Shown here in pieces: positions 23,079 to 37,400 of a DNA stretch of 64,000 nt; the stretch's first letter is position 1, and each line of letters begins with the position of its first letter. The translations under genes were made by a program, and so were the position numbers. The notes beneath the pieces were generated by a model. That model was not told the DNA's origin. It saw only the letters and a program-made list of their open reading frames with translations, and did no database searches. The DNA is taken from assembly GCF_040412425.1 (NCBI RefSeq), contig NC_089788.1, forward strand, positions 73,201,220 through 73,265,219. Reading direction: 5' to 3'. Source of the DNA: Macrobrachium rosenbergii. Its lineage: Eukaryota; Arthropoda; Malacostraca; Decapoda; Palaemonidae.

Positions 23079-26000
23079 GTTAATCTCTTTAAGAACTCGG
23101 GGGAAAGAGAATGTCTGACGACCATTTTAAATGGAAATGTAAAGAAACCACTTCAAATATTCAAAATCCATGGTTAATATAATCGTGAAAGACGTCAAAC
23201 CATAGGTTCATGCACGTAGTGTACCCAAACAATTTCACTTACAGATGATAGATGTAGAACTATAAAACGACTTTATTTACAAATACAAATCAATAAGAGT
23301 AGGAATAAAATATGGAAAAAGCTTAAACCTGTCAACAAGAGATAAAACAAAATATACAACTGCAATAATGCAGACAATAATCTGTGCTGTGTTGTACAGT
23401 GCATTTTTGAGGGTCTTCTCAAAATTTTTTTTTCTTTCTCTTATGAGTCAGATGATGTTAGAATCAGTACCATTATGATGATAAACTTATTTAAACTTCA
23501 TGTGATGTTATCTTTTATTATTTAAAAATTGATACTACCATAGTGCTACTGATAATGAAAAATTCAACCAAGAGAATAACTGATAGACTTAAAACTGAAG
23601 TAAGTTTAGATGCTTTTTAGTTGGGCTAGATGACAAAATCTTCATGTTCACGAGTTAATATTTTCAGCAAATTATCTCGGCGTAACTAATCCCTAGAATC
23701 TTAGAATAGTTTTCCTTGTTACATACAGGTTTTCATCACCACAGAATAGTTCTGAGGTAACACTTTAAAACTGTAGTGGTCTTCTGCTGTAGACTGCTTT
23801 GTCTTTGAAAAAAGGTAAAACTTTTATTTTTGTAAATTATGAGGAAAAGATATGCCGTATTTTTTTTTTACAGAGTCCAATTCAGCTTTATTTTCTAATT
23901 ATTTCTGGAAGTTGCTTGGCAATACAGTCCCAGTGGATTCACCACCATTGCCTACTTGGTCGACTATTGTAAATGATCACAGCAAGCGCAACTGTAAATG
24001 CTGCTGGTACTTACACAGTGGCTGCTCATACATATATTTCCGGTTGCATTTATTTACCATTTACAGTAAGTAAGCTTTCAATTTTTCTGGATAATTTTAA
24101 CTTTAACGAACAATAGTAAAGTTGTATTTGTAGGAATTTTATAATACAAGTAACAATATTAATAGCTCTATACTGCATTTTGTGCCAAGATGTTGCTCTC
24201 AACACTCAGCATGAGAATCAAAATTCATGTAAAATGTAACTTCAGTTTTTGCAAGCATTAAGTGTTATGACTAGCATAATTAAAAGGGGAAGCTATTATT
24301 AGCATAGTGTTGATTGAATGCACTGGGAAGTAAACAACTGAAAGAAATGTGCCCCTAATAAAAATTTCAAGTACCGTATATTTGTTTTCCTGTAATCATA
24401 GCCCAAGAAGTATAAATGAAATGCCAAAGATTTGTGAAATATTATAAAGGGACAGCTCATTCAAAGTGAGGCAAGAAGAGCTAAAATGGTACAATTCTGG
24501 TGCTATCTGGCACTGCAGGATATTGTCAATCTGTCATCAGTGCCAAGTCAGTTTATGTAAAAATGTCAGTTCGTGATGCAGTGAGAAGGGACGAATGTTT
24601 ACAGACTTGAGTGCATCCACACTACAGTAAAACACTTAAACAAACATTGACAACTAACTGCATGCATTGCACAAACAGGTTGAAAATAAATAAATGACCA
24701 TAAGTGGAGAATGAACCTTTGGCATATGTTGAATAACTGTATAAAAACTGGCTAGAACCACCAATAAGTTGTTGACTTGTATCGACCTGTTTGTAATATA
24801 TGTGATAAGGTGCAGGCATGTGTTTATGACATGTTTTACAGCAGAGTTGGATGCAACCTAACAAATAAATGAATATTTACATAGTTGTTTCTTACATAGA
24901 TCAGTGCACTGTACTGCTAAGAGGGAAAAGCATAAGAAACTTGGCGTCTTTGAAAGAATGTAACCCTGAGCTGAGACTGGGTAACTTACTGTAGCAAAGA
25001 GGGCATGAATGAACACATGCTGTGCAAAAATTCTCAGTATACTGTATTACACTACATCAGACTTCTTAACATTGTTAAATCAGTGTGAATTATGGAGAGA
25101 ACCATAAGAAAACTTGAAGGATAGTAGAGAAGGAAGCTCTAAGGAAAATGATTCGGAGACCGAGCAAGAATGTGGAATTCAAGTATCAACACAATGAAGA
25201 GAAAGGTAAATAGTTCAGGGAGGAACTAAGAAGGGAAACTGCCAGAAACCGTAGAGGCCAACTCGGTGAAACTGACACAAAAGAACAAAGGTATGGAATG
25301 AAATGCACAAATGTTCATCAGTGCCAGTAGATGGAATTCAATGTGGGCACTGGTGGCACCAACTACTATAAATTGTACCACTTAACCTTTCTCCTCTCAT
25401 TTTATATGGTCTGTCCTGGTTGATATCAGTTTGATCAAGACTTATAAAATCAATGTTTGCAATTTTAGAACATCCATTTTGTCACCTTACCTGGCATTCC
25501 ATAATGTTTTTAGTAGCTGAATGCTGTAGATACCCACCACTTGAGAATAAAGGGCAGAAAAAAAAAAGTATAAATAACATTAGATTTGTAATTTCTAACA
25601 GACTACTTGCTGAGAAATGATATTTCTGTGTTAGCTATGCACCTAAATATTCCTACCTTTGTACTTACTGTATTCAAGATCCATTTTATCAGTGCAGCCT
25701 AAATCTCAAAGCACTAATTCTGTAGCATTAACTCATATTCACTCGTTTTGTTGTTGAGCATATTTATTCATATATACCCTTCATTGCTCTACTAAAATTA
25801 AGGCTGTTTGGTAGGTTTTACTGTTTATATGACAGTGAAAATCAGCTTATTCTGCAAATCACATTGTAAATTTAAAAATTGGTCTGTTAGCTGATTTTCT
25901 TTGAAGACGTTTTCCTGGAAAGAAAAAACTTAGATCTTCACTTACAGTAGCCTTACATTAAACTAACATGTAGGGAACCTGTCATACAACCTCGAAGGGG

Positions 26001-26422
26001 GGTAAAAATATCTTTTATATATCTTAAGCTATGTTCATAAATTGTAAAGCCATCAAAGAATCGTATGTTACAGCATGGAAGAGAATCCTTAAGCATCACT
26101 AAATTATGTAGATAGCACCAGAGACGGACTTATTGTTATGGCATTCAGTAAAAATCTTATCCAGAAATGCTACTGTGTAGATTACAATAATCCAGTCCAC
26201 AGATGATAACAACATGCATTGACAAAATCTGTGAGAATGCCCATTATCTTGGTATTTGTTACAATGATCACTTTTTCTTCATTTCGTAATTGCTTGTTGA
26301 TGCAACTCAACTCCTGGAAATAAACAGTAAGGTGAAGATAAAACCAGTAGGGTTAAGGAATCATAAGTGCCGTTGCGCATATCGTCACATAATATTTCTT
26401 TCACAAATTATTTACAAACTTT

Positions 26423-26464
26423 AAAAGAGTTTGTTGAATCTACAAAAGAGTTTGTTGAATCTAC
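26423..26464. repeat. 21-bp tandem duplication
   Basis: Two exact copies of aaaagagtttgttgaatctac stand head to tail. Confidence 0.9.
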
Positions 26465-26630
26465 ACACATTATTCTGCCTTGGAAACAATCCAACATTTC
26501 ATCATCATACTACAGAATACAGGAGTTCTAAAGATAACAGACTAAGTTCGCCCTGCTGTTCATTAAAACACAATAGATGTTTCTGAGTCAGAACATGGAA
26601 CACCTCAGTGTATTATATCCAAATCAAGTG

Positions 26631-26800
26631 TAGGCAGTCCCTGGGTTACGGCGTTCCAATTTTACGGCACCGTTAACCTGATTTTACAGCGCTGTAAGCA
26701 TCATTATTCCCATTATTATTATGATGTTCCAGTTTACGATGTTTTTCAGGTTATGGCACGCCACCGGGAACGGACCCCACCGTAAACCAGGGACTGCCTG
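26631..26800. mobile_element. 170-bp MITE with terminal inverted repeats
   Basis: The left end aggcagtccctgggttacgg is inverted at the right end (ccgtaaaccagggactgcct), with further inverted similarity inside the element. It is too short to encode a transposase. The right end is CAG-type and followed by TA, while the left end shows TG where TA would be expected. That fits a pogo/Tigger-like MITE with one decayed flank. It lies in the convergent intergenic region, possibly in the SZT2 3' UTR. Confidence 0.75.
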
Positions 26801-27365
26801 TAATTAAAAACTCCTCCTTTAGATACTAAAAATACTCACTGCTTTTTGAAGATGCAGGTTTGTTGAAAGCATCATGAATGCTTCAGGACAGGAGGGACTG
26901 AGAATCAACAGGTGCTGAATGTTACCATCACTTGAAGTTAAACTCCTAATAGATGAAAATAATCGCTGTACAGTAATCCTTTAAACACACAAAATCAGTT
27001 GTAACATAAAAGGATTATAAGGACATTCCTATGGAGAATAGATTAGAACTAGGCTGATGCGCTGTGAAATTTAAAAATATATCAAAAAGTGAACGAGTAA
27101 AACAAGGCTCACACCAACAATGTGTATATGTCAGGTTTTCATAACTTCTATGCTAGGGCGGCCTTTATCTGCTCTATCCACCCTTCAGCCTTTTGCCTTT
27201 TGTGCCTGGAATTCCAACTGGAACAGGTCTGTATCATGTCCTTTCTATACAATTTTTATGTTCTTTTTGTTGTTGATCTTTCCTTTGCAACTTATAATTT
27301 CTGATTAAATGTTATTTTTCTCTTCTCATCACTTGCCCTAACCATCTAAATTGTCAAGATCTAAG

Positions 27366-27371
27366 TTTATT
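27366..27371 (-). terminator. Candidate poly(A) signal AATAAA for SZT2
   Basis: TTTATT on the + strand reads AATAAA on the - strand, about 0.94 kb downstream of the presumed SZT2 stop. It is weak on its own, because the hexamer is frequent in this composition. Confidence 0.2.
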
Positions 27372-28310
27372 TCTCAGTCTTTACATATCACGACAGAAAC
27401 AGAGCTATGATATATGTAAAATTGCACACATACCTCCCTAAACAATAATGATGAGCAACCTTTACAAGATTTCACAAGTGCTGCTTAACCAAAACTGCCA
27501 ACAGAAAAACTCTACATTTTACCAATGCTACCTTCCTGAATATACTACGGGTTTTCCCTGAACATGTCCGTGTAACTAACTCTTCCCTATCTAGTGAAAT
27601 TACTAATTCACATTTGCTCATCTTCTACAGGTCTGCTTCAGAACCTCCTCAAGTGCTATGAAGTATTCTGTAACACCTCAAAATAAGCAATTTCAAGTTC
27701 TGAAACAAAAGGACGGTAAAATTCTTTACACAATTTAATCCCTTTTCCCCATAAGAAAATGTGCTAGGGCTGCAATACCTTCAACTGTTGTTATCAACTT
27801 CAGAACAGCCCTACTGCAATTATCTTTTGAAGAGACTGCTGATTAACCTGATTGCAAGTTCAAAACCAAAAGTGAAATTCATAATGCTGGTGCAACAAAA
27901 GCCTAATATGCCTCTTTAGATTTACATCAATTACTGATGGGCATGTTTGTAAAGAAACTTAGTATGGTTTTAAGGGAATACAGTGCTGTATTTGTATTTT
28001 CTTCTAGTTCATATGATGGGTATTTTATATTTGATTTTCTAGCCGAAGAATATTTTCCTATATCACACAGCAATGTTTTGAGTTACGATCAAACTGATAC
28101 ATTTGATACAGATTTTAAACTGATTGATTTGTTACATACTTTAAGATCATCATAATTATTACTATAACTAAACTGAACAGGGCCACTGAGTCACATTACA
28201 GTACCAGGCTTTACAGCTCACCCAACGGATTGTTTATGAAAATTGAAACTTGGGGATAGGTGGAGAAGTTTGGCAGCTAAGTAAAAAGAGACTAGAGAAT
28301 GGAACAGACA

Positions 28311-28407
28311 CTAAAAGGCATAAAGCACTGCAGCTGGGGCCAAAATGACACTCTGCAGATCCTTTAGCACCATCTGGTCACTGTGTGCTGTGCAAGCTAC
28401 TCTCTGA
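28311..28407 (-). CDS. SZT2: SZT2 presumed last coding exon (exon 23 here)
   Basis: An acceptor (acacctttgcag) is followed in the correct phase by 32 residues ending DLQSVILAPAAVLYAF and a TAG at 28311-28313. Vertebrate SZT2, as I remember it, continues for some tens of residues past the equivalent hydrophobic segment. This may be a shorter C-terminus, a stop in this allele or assembly, or the wrong final exon. After the TAG the frame stays open for about 30 more codons. Confidence 0.55.
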
Positions 28408-31400
28408 CTGCAAAGGTGTCAACCCTTTAAACAAAACAAGATTATTAAAAAAAGTAAGCGTCTCTTTGTCCATTTCTTTCATCAGTGACTTGCTATAAAA
28501 TTGAAAATATTGCCAATACAGAAAAAATTCTTTATTACAGTACTTATAATTTGGATGACAGATTAAGTTGTTTGCAACCGTACAGTCACATACAACCAGT
28601 TAATCAGATGACGTGTGAACCTTCAAATATAAAAAATGAGAAAACTTACCTGTATCTGTCTTGGTATTTTGCTTGTAATACCCTTGTGAGGCCTTGATAC
28701 CACTGTAATGGCTTTGAGAAGAAGGGGGCAAGATTTGGGTCGATTGTACTTAGAGATGTCACTTGCACAAGGCTCAAGAGTTCACACAATTCACTGTAAG
28801 CTGCATTGCTCAGGGCCTGAAGACATTAATGATTAAACAATACATTTTCCTTTTAAGGTCAGATATTATTAACTACTTGTACTCAAATATCTCATTTTAA
28901 TGCATAGTAATTAAAAGAATGAGTTTACACCATTTATCCAGGCTCAAGAGTAGATATTAATTTCAGGTTTTTAACACACTCTCTCTCTCTCTCTCTCTCA
29001 AAATTCTTGTTCTTATTTATCAATAATGTTATATGGTTAAAGAAAACCACATATCCAATATACAAAAATAATCTAAGCTAAGAAATGTCTGCATTTAATA
29101 TTTCTATACTGTAACTGTTTATTATGGAACAGAGGCCTAAGGAAAAATTTCATGGCAAAGCTTTATAATCTCTAACCTAAAACAAACTGGCCCTAACCTC
29201 ATTTAACCTAAGAAATGAGTGCAACAACCATTCCACATACAAAAAAAATTTGTATTTTATAGTATTCCACATATAGTTATTGGATATTCCATTGCATACC
29301 TGGTCCCTTGCTATTTTCTGTTTCTCATCTTCACGGAGAACTGCAGTTAGTCTTTGCCAAAGCCAATCTCGTCTGTGATTGAATGAACAAACTATATTAG
29401 GTTCTTGAAATATGTTAAAGTGACTAGAACAGGGTAAAGAGTTGTAAATTAGATGCAAAGACCTTAAGGGAATGGATGAAGAGTAAAATAGAGCTAGGGT
29501 TAAACAGATAGTGTATGGGACCTTCAGTACCATCAACAGTGTGCCTACAGGGAATAAATACATATATAACATTTACATATAAATTTTTATTACTCAGTTT
29601 TCTGCATTAAAATACAGGACAATTTCCCTTGAAGACTAGAAATATACATTTCACAATGATTATATCATTAAAATATTTAATTTCACATAAAAATGCTGTC
29701 CATATGAATCATACACTTTATATTCTTTATAAATGAATCCACTTCACAATTATCTTAAACTGGAATTTCACTTCCAAATACACTTCATTACAGGATTATA
29801 AGTAAAAATATAAATTCCTCTAAAGAGTTTAGCACACTTTGTTAACCTTCCAAGGACACTCATTTTTCATTTCCTTGCATTCATAAATTTTCAGGACTAA
29901 GGACAAATTATTGGAATCCAAATCCACAATGTGAGAACTTCCTACACATAAACTCTTTCATGAATGTACGTAAAACTGCTGGATTTTTTAAAATATTTCC
30001 TTCATGACCTACCTGCAATGGATTTTAGCCTGGTTGAAAATAAAATGAATGTGCCTCTGTGCCTGCAAAGCCTGATTATGGAGATTTGTGTGGATTTTCT
30101 GTTCGTAGTGGGTGTAATAGCCAAGATATCTCACACTTTCCAACCTGCAATAAATGCATATAAAATATTAGGAAACCTGCCACTTTTGTTGGATTGCTTT
30201 TTCATTCTCATTTCCATTGTTCACTGACCCTTCTCATTTCATTAATCCATTTTTAAAAATTATAAATTTTCAGTTGTTTTTGAAAGGTTTGAGTAAAATC
30301 TGTACTTTTGTTCTGCTAGTTCAGAGATGAGTTAAGGAGTGACAGGTTTTTATTCTTGTGACATTTTTAACCATGCAAATTTTAAAAAATGTTTTTGGTT
30401 AGTTTGGCAACTTTTCTTTTAAAATATATTTTAGCATCTATATAAATTACTCATACATGTTAGAATTCTTAAATTGAAAATATATTTTAGCATCTATATA
30501 AATTACTCATATATATGTTAGAATTCTTAAACTGAATCAATAAATCAACCGTACTGTGCATGATAACAATTCTCAATAAACTTCTAAATCATGAATAAAA
30601 ACAAACCTTTTCACTGTTATGCATTGCAAGGATTTTCTCCTAGAATTTTATGGTAAATTTTGCTTCAGTGCACAATGAATTTTCCAGGAAAGTGCATTAA
30701 ATAAATAAATATAAAAAGTATACTGTAATGTGGTTAAACATTACAAGGGGGCATGCAGGTTAGTATGGAAAAAATAAATTAAAAATAATACTGTCATATA
30801 ATTCCTGTGAAATTATTTACGGCTTGTAAACAAAACCTCTACTGACAACCAATGAACCAGGTTATTCAGCCATTTACAATATCTATGCATACCAGTGATA
30901 TAATTTGCTTTTTCTAATTACAGAACCTAAAGCAGGACCCCATACATCCAAAGAAAAAAACAATACTGTACTGTATATACCTAATACCACTGTGGGACTT
31001 GAGAGGCGGAGGAGGAGGAATTTCTTTTGTGCTTGGCAACGAAGGTATATACTCGAGCACTGGTGAAGCTCCTTCTGTTCCCACTGAAGCTCTTGTCCAC
31101 TCGGAAAAGCTACTGGAAACTTCTTTGCCATCTTCTATGACAGTTAAAGTTACCGGTGTGCCAGTAATAGTATCCCCTGTATATCAGATAAGTATCCTTT
31201 AAGTCTGGTTTAGGGGGTTACATACAAATCGCTGGTTGTACATACAAATCACTGGTTTGATTTAGAAAGGGTTGATTCATCTATTACACCATAAGGGTGG
31301 GATGACACCTGCATAGCAAAGTTACTATGTATTTCAGTATTTCACATATCCCCAAAACACCAATACTACAAGTAATGTATATAGGCAATCTAAAGAGATG

Positions 31401-34400
31401 GAAAATTTAAAAGCACTCAAGAAATTTTTTGTAACAAATGCATAACATAAAACTACTCGGCTGTCAATAAATCAGTCTTAGGCTCACCTTTCCTTTCAAT
31501 AGTCTCCACCTTAAGACCAGAAGCAGCTGCCTTCTCTGCCTTTTCTGCTCTCAGGGTCGGTACATCATACACAGTTCTGAAGATTCCTTTCTTTCTATCC
31601 AATGTGCGGTTGGGATACATTTCCCTGCAAAAATTTAAACATGAGGTACAAGTGTTTGTTATTCATTGGGAACAAGATAAAAAAAAAACCAAAAGTAGCA
31701 AACACAATTAAATATACTCTTCTTGGCCCTAGTGCTAAAAAAAATCATTACCCAAAATATAAAATGCCGTACAGACTTTGAGGTGGCAAATATTGATCAA
31801 AGTGAAATGAATAAGGCAGGAAAAAATGGAGTCCAAGAAGGTACAGCTTTCAACAGGTGAGTAAGACTGGGCTCACCTTGATGAGGTCAGTCTAACTTAT
31901 CATTTAACATTTGTTTCGATGGTTTTAAATAGCCATCCATAATCAGTATGTAGCTCTAGTGTAGTGTTAAGGCTTAATTAAAAGTAACAAATTTAAAATT
32001 CAGGTAATTTCTAACAACATTCACAATTTAATCGTCAAACAATAGGACAAAAGTAACTCAAATCATCAAAAGTATTAAAAATGAACATAACAGAAAGGTG
32101 CAAATTATTTTTGTTAAGAGAGAAAAGCTGTTGTGCTAGTAATATAAGTTTAGTATTTCATTCATCACTTAGTGGGAAATGATAGATATAGCTAGTTTAA
32201 TAAGGAGGCTGAGTAACCTCTTTTATTGTAACCACGGCAGATGCTTTACAAGCTATTATAAAACATAATTCAAAATCCTCTTGTGAAATGACTGCCTACT
32301 GTGAAAGGTATATCTACCACATCCCTTTTCTATCTTGTAAATAACACTATACAACAAATAAAGTTTAACATGTATTATTTTCATTTATTGCTACTATTAA
32401 ACCATTTAACCAGACCACTAAGTAAAATGTTAACTACCTCTTGCTGCTCAGAATGATGTATACTTTCAGGTGAAGAGCATCAGTTTGCTGATTGGCCACA
32501 TCACCACCATCGTCTGAGAGGTCATGAGTTACCAACACTGACACGTCATATTCGTCAGTGACTCTCTGCTCATTTGCATCACTATAACCCATCCTGCATG
32601 TCTCATTGTACACCATGATGAATTCTGTCTCTTGCTGGTAATATATGGACAATCACTATTCATGGTTGCAGTAGTGAAAAAAAATCATTTTTGCTTACCC
32701 TTAAAATAGCATTACAAGTAGATTGTTTGATATCTTTAAGAACTATACTCTACCAAACTTAATGCAATTATCCCAATACAAAACAGGTAATTGAAATACA
32801 GAATAATATGCTAAATACACAGTAATCTAAATGACTTAATATGCCTCACCATATCTGAATCAGGGTCAATGAAGATAGGCTTCATTCTGAGGACTTTCAC
32901 ACCATACTGTTTTTCTCGAGCCAACAGATAATTGTACAGTTGCTCTCCTGGAGTGCCGGTATCCAAAACTTTCATGTGTGCTGAAAGAGTACATCATTAT
33001 AATTATTTATTGTTACTCAGAAATATGACTATCAAACATTACCGTCATGGCAAGGCCAGCCAGTTTACACAAGTTGATCACCTGCATGCTGCAGATGTTA
33101 TTGACACTGTCAATGGAGTTTGTACTGTGATTTGATCCTCTTGTGTATTTATATATTTATTTTCAGGAATAAGCAATTTATCAGTAAAAATTGTTCTTAC
33201 TACAAAGCTGATACCCAATATAGCTGATACCGAATATTCTTCAGAATTGCAATAACAGGTGAAACACTAACATTCACAGCTTGCTATTAATAACGTTGGT
33301 CATCCCATGTAAACGATATCCACAGAAAAATAGTGTTGTGTCAACATTATGCAACTGAAGTTTTCAAAACATTACTTTACATAACATTTATTTGTTATAG
33401 TGAGGGCCAACACTGCCTAAACAACCACCTGCATAATTTCCAGTCGTCATCACCTCCAATACTGTGTGATGCAAAAGGCCCGTGAATTCTGTCATTCATG
33501 TCTTCCACAAATCTCCACTTCCCTCCAACCCCCCTTTTTATTCTATTCTTGCTGAATGTTTTCCAGCCCATTTTTTGGTGTTATATTTGTACATGAACAT
33601 TTAAGTGATGGTTATCATTCTCTCAAAGTTTCCGCTGTCCTCTGCATGACCCAAAGTTTCTGGCAATTGGAAACATATTTAGTCTTTTCTGTCCTTTGTT
33701 GAGAGTTAAGGAACAGCTATTGAATTCATTTGTAATTTTTCTGTATAAATGTTGTAACATGATCCTGTATGTACGTGCAAATTTTCTGCTATTTTTCAAA
33801 TTGTTGAGCAACAATTAGCATGCACAATTTTACATACTTGTGGAAAAAGGGCAGTGTCAGATGATACTGAAGGTTGTTCCAATGCATGTCACTGCCTATT
33901 AACTGACAGCCATCCTTAAATTGCATATGCTTTTCACAACACTCCATATAAATCATGCTCTCATTTCGAAATTACTTATAAGTGTCCCTGCAAGTGTTTT
34001 TCCTGCTTGTGGCTAAATTTAGTGAAGACATATGACCCAAAAAAGTTAACCCCCTAAATACTTACCAAACATACAATATTCAAATTAAACAACACTGCAG
34101 AATGATGGCTAATCACAGCAAACTGACAGAGCAAACAGCATGTTACTTAGTAAGGCTACCACTAGGCAGGGCAACTTAGCAAACAGCCTTGGATTACATA
34201 TTTACATGGTTACAGGTGCCTCAAAAACTTAAGGAAATTGCATGTGTCAGTCACTTCATTCTCATTGTATTTTTCAACTTTACTGGTATTGGTACAATTC
34301 ACAAACTCAGCTGGTAGGCTAATAGTCCATTCCAAAATAAGGTTATCTTATTTGGGAAGAAGTTTCCATAGTGACAGGTGTTGAAACTTTAGTTCCAATT

Positions 34401-37400
34401 TTTATTCATTGGATCATCCACAGGATCTGGTAAGGATACCTACATCCTGTGTTATTTATACATTTTAAGTATCATGAATAGTTCTACCAACTATCCTCTA
34501 AATGTTTTTTTTTTTAAAGCACAGGCTGAGGCACTCTAGCCTCCTTTGATATTCCAGACCCCTTTTGAGCAGATTTAGTTCAACATCTGAGGTGTACTTG
34601 GTCCTGACATAAGAGAAACTTACCAGAGTAAACCATATTCCTTGCAAAATTTGGTCCCTTGTTGTAGTACTTGATGAAGTCATTTAAGAAGGAGGACACA
34701 TGATAACCAGGATGGAAGAGGAGCTGTCGATCTGTCACGTAGGCACAAACACTTCGGAGATGGAAATCGTACGTGAACGAATGTACGTGCAGAAGGACCT
34801 TCATGCTGTCAACTTCGTCCATAAAGTAATTGGTGGCGAACTGTCAATTTAACCAATATTTAGAAATGACATTCAAAAGATTAATCCATCTCAATATATA
34901 TGCATTCATTATTTCATCAATATATTGCAGATAAAGCAAAATAAGACATAAGCACTGTATAAAGATACCTTTCTTTCCACCAAGAAAAGAAAAAATGAGA
35001 AGCATTCAACTTAAAGCATAACAAAGCAGGTGTTGTGTTCACGTACATGGATGACGTGTGAATATGTCTACTGTCCACCAATATATACAGCCCTAAAGAC
35101 TACAATTCAATCCAGTTGTTTTCCCAAAACATTTCAATCATTTTTCATTCAAAAGTTATACTTCAACATGATGGCATGAAATTTAATCAAAACTGATTAC
35201 GGGATGTTTTCCCAGCTATCTGGCGGCAACATCAACTAAAATAAACGACCCAATCAATTTACAATGAAACTTGACACTACAGTTCACACTAAAGTTTAAA
35301 ATACAACAAACATATATGCACTGTGCAATGCAGCACTTATGCTATGGTGATTACCCGAGTCACTCTAAGTACTAAACATTTTGTACTATGGTTTATGTCA
35401 ATTTAGCACACAAGGTCAAAATGCCTGTTTGCCTATTATTAGTATTAGTACTGTATCTAGTTCAACCTAACCACTTTCTTAACTCTCAGAGGACTGAATT
35501 GTTTTCCTTCTGGTAAAAAATTTACAGTACTGTATAGACACAGTACTGTTCTTTATGACCAAACTAAGTCAGAGAAATCTTTTTCCAGTCTAAAATGCTT
35601 AATGTTTATATAAGTAAAAGGACATATCTTGAGTTTGGGAAAGTCCCTGAACTTACTTAAAAAAAATCAGTTTATACTACACAGAGTGTCATTTCTTTAT
35701 TAATGAATGAATGTATGAATAAATAAAACCTATATGTTTATTTCTTCTCATGTTTTTTCATCTAACTCATAAATACGGTACATACTGTATTTCACTTGTA
35801 TAATTTGCTTTATTAATTTATATAGTCAGTAAAACTTCCTTTATTTTTTGCTCTTCTCTGCTCGTTCTGTTGTTTATAAAAACACGTACACGTCATTATA
35901 CTTGTATGTTCACAATCTCCGGTTGCTTGCATCATTAAATTTGCAAAGTAACCATCCCAATATGGAATGAATCTCAGGGGTCATTTGGTTTTATTTCTAG
36001 TTCATCAGTATACTTAACCTACATTATGTTGCTTTATATACCTTCTGAATTTGATAGCTGTCCTCTCAATTTGAGGTCGCGCACCTCTGAACTCTAATCT
36101 ACACATGCTCTTTTATTCTTTTATATGACGTCTTCCACCTTTTTACCAATTCCCAACATCATCATAAAGATTTTTTAACACACTTCACTATCCTCATCCT
36201 CTAGATAAGAAAATGCATTCAAAGCATGATGCTTAAAATGCTAGTTCTCCAATTTTGCTCATGTTTCCTGACAACAAAAAATCTAAGCCTCATATATGGT
36301 CTGTCTAGAATACTTAGCCCACATCATTAAACACAAAGGAACATTTAATGGAACTCGAGACCTTTTTCCTTGCATTAGTGTATAACCAAACAGAATACAG
36401 AAATTAATGCATGAAAATCTTTGAATAAAAAATATAAGACTGAGTACCAATAGTAGAAAACAAACCTATACACTCTTTCATTACAAGTAAACTATTCTGT
36501 GTGACATAACTGAACTTCTAGATCAACTGACAAACTCCTCATATACAGAATGAAAAAATTTTTAAGAAATGAAGTCGCAGCATTAAAACATAACAAAAGC
36601 TATAACTTTTGTACTTCCACACACGACATAGTAAATATTTTTCAAAAGCAACAATTCAGAAAATCATCTGGTGCCTCTATTAGGAAGGCTAGCGCCTAGT
36701 GACAAATTCAAAACACTAGTTATACATCATGTAAACATATTGATAAATATGGGAAATATCTTTTGACTTAAAATACACCTAAGTTATCAACATAATTATA
36801 AAAACATTGCTGTACACCACTGCAGCCAAAATTCTTAAAACTATAAGTAATATAGAAATTAATATCCTGTGATTTCACAGCTTTCTCCTAGCACTGTTTC
36901 ACCAGGTCTCAAATTCTTTGTTCATACATCCATGGATAAATAACACTAACAAACATTTAGTCCTCGCTAACATGAAAGGATTACTTATTAATTTTGTCAT
37001 TGATAACCCTACAACATATTCCTGATGAGAAAAAGTAATTTCTCTCCTAGTCTTTGCCAATCCTATGGCAGCGATGCAATGAATATTACTGCATCAATTA
37101 GAATCTGAATGCACATTAAAAGTTTCAGTATTCGTACTAATAAACTCGTAGAGGAAAGATTGGTGAAAGTACACAAAATGCAGGAACTGCACATGACCAC
37201 GTAAATATGGAAGCACACTAACACCGATCACACACACACTAACACCAAACCCATTCAGAAACATTTACCAAATTCCCCAAGAAGCCAGCTAACTAAAACT
37301 AAAAACTTATTTCAGCCTTTTCCTTTCTGTTAGTAATACCTGTACATGTATATCACATACAAAGAGTAATGTTAAGCATACGATTAAAATAGACCTACTT

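Larger units (their letters stand above)
21705..28310. other. Convergent intergenic region and presumed 3' UTRs
   Basis: This AT-rich stretch between the two convergent stop codons holds no exon I can defend on either strand. It probably contains the 3' UTR of the + strand gene on the left and that of SZT2 on the right. Short repeats and one MITE (26631-26800) are present. ORFs of 60-87 codons lack recognisable motifs and splice context. TACTGTA/TACAGTA words are frequent. Confidence 0.5.
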
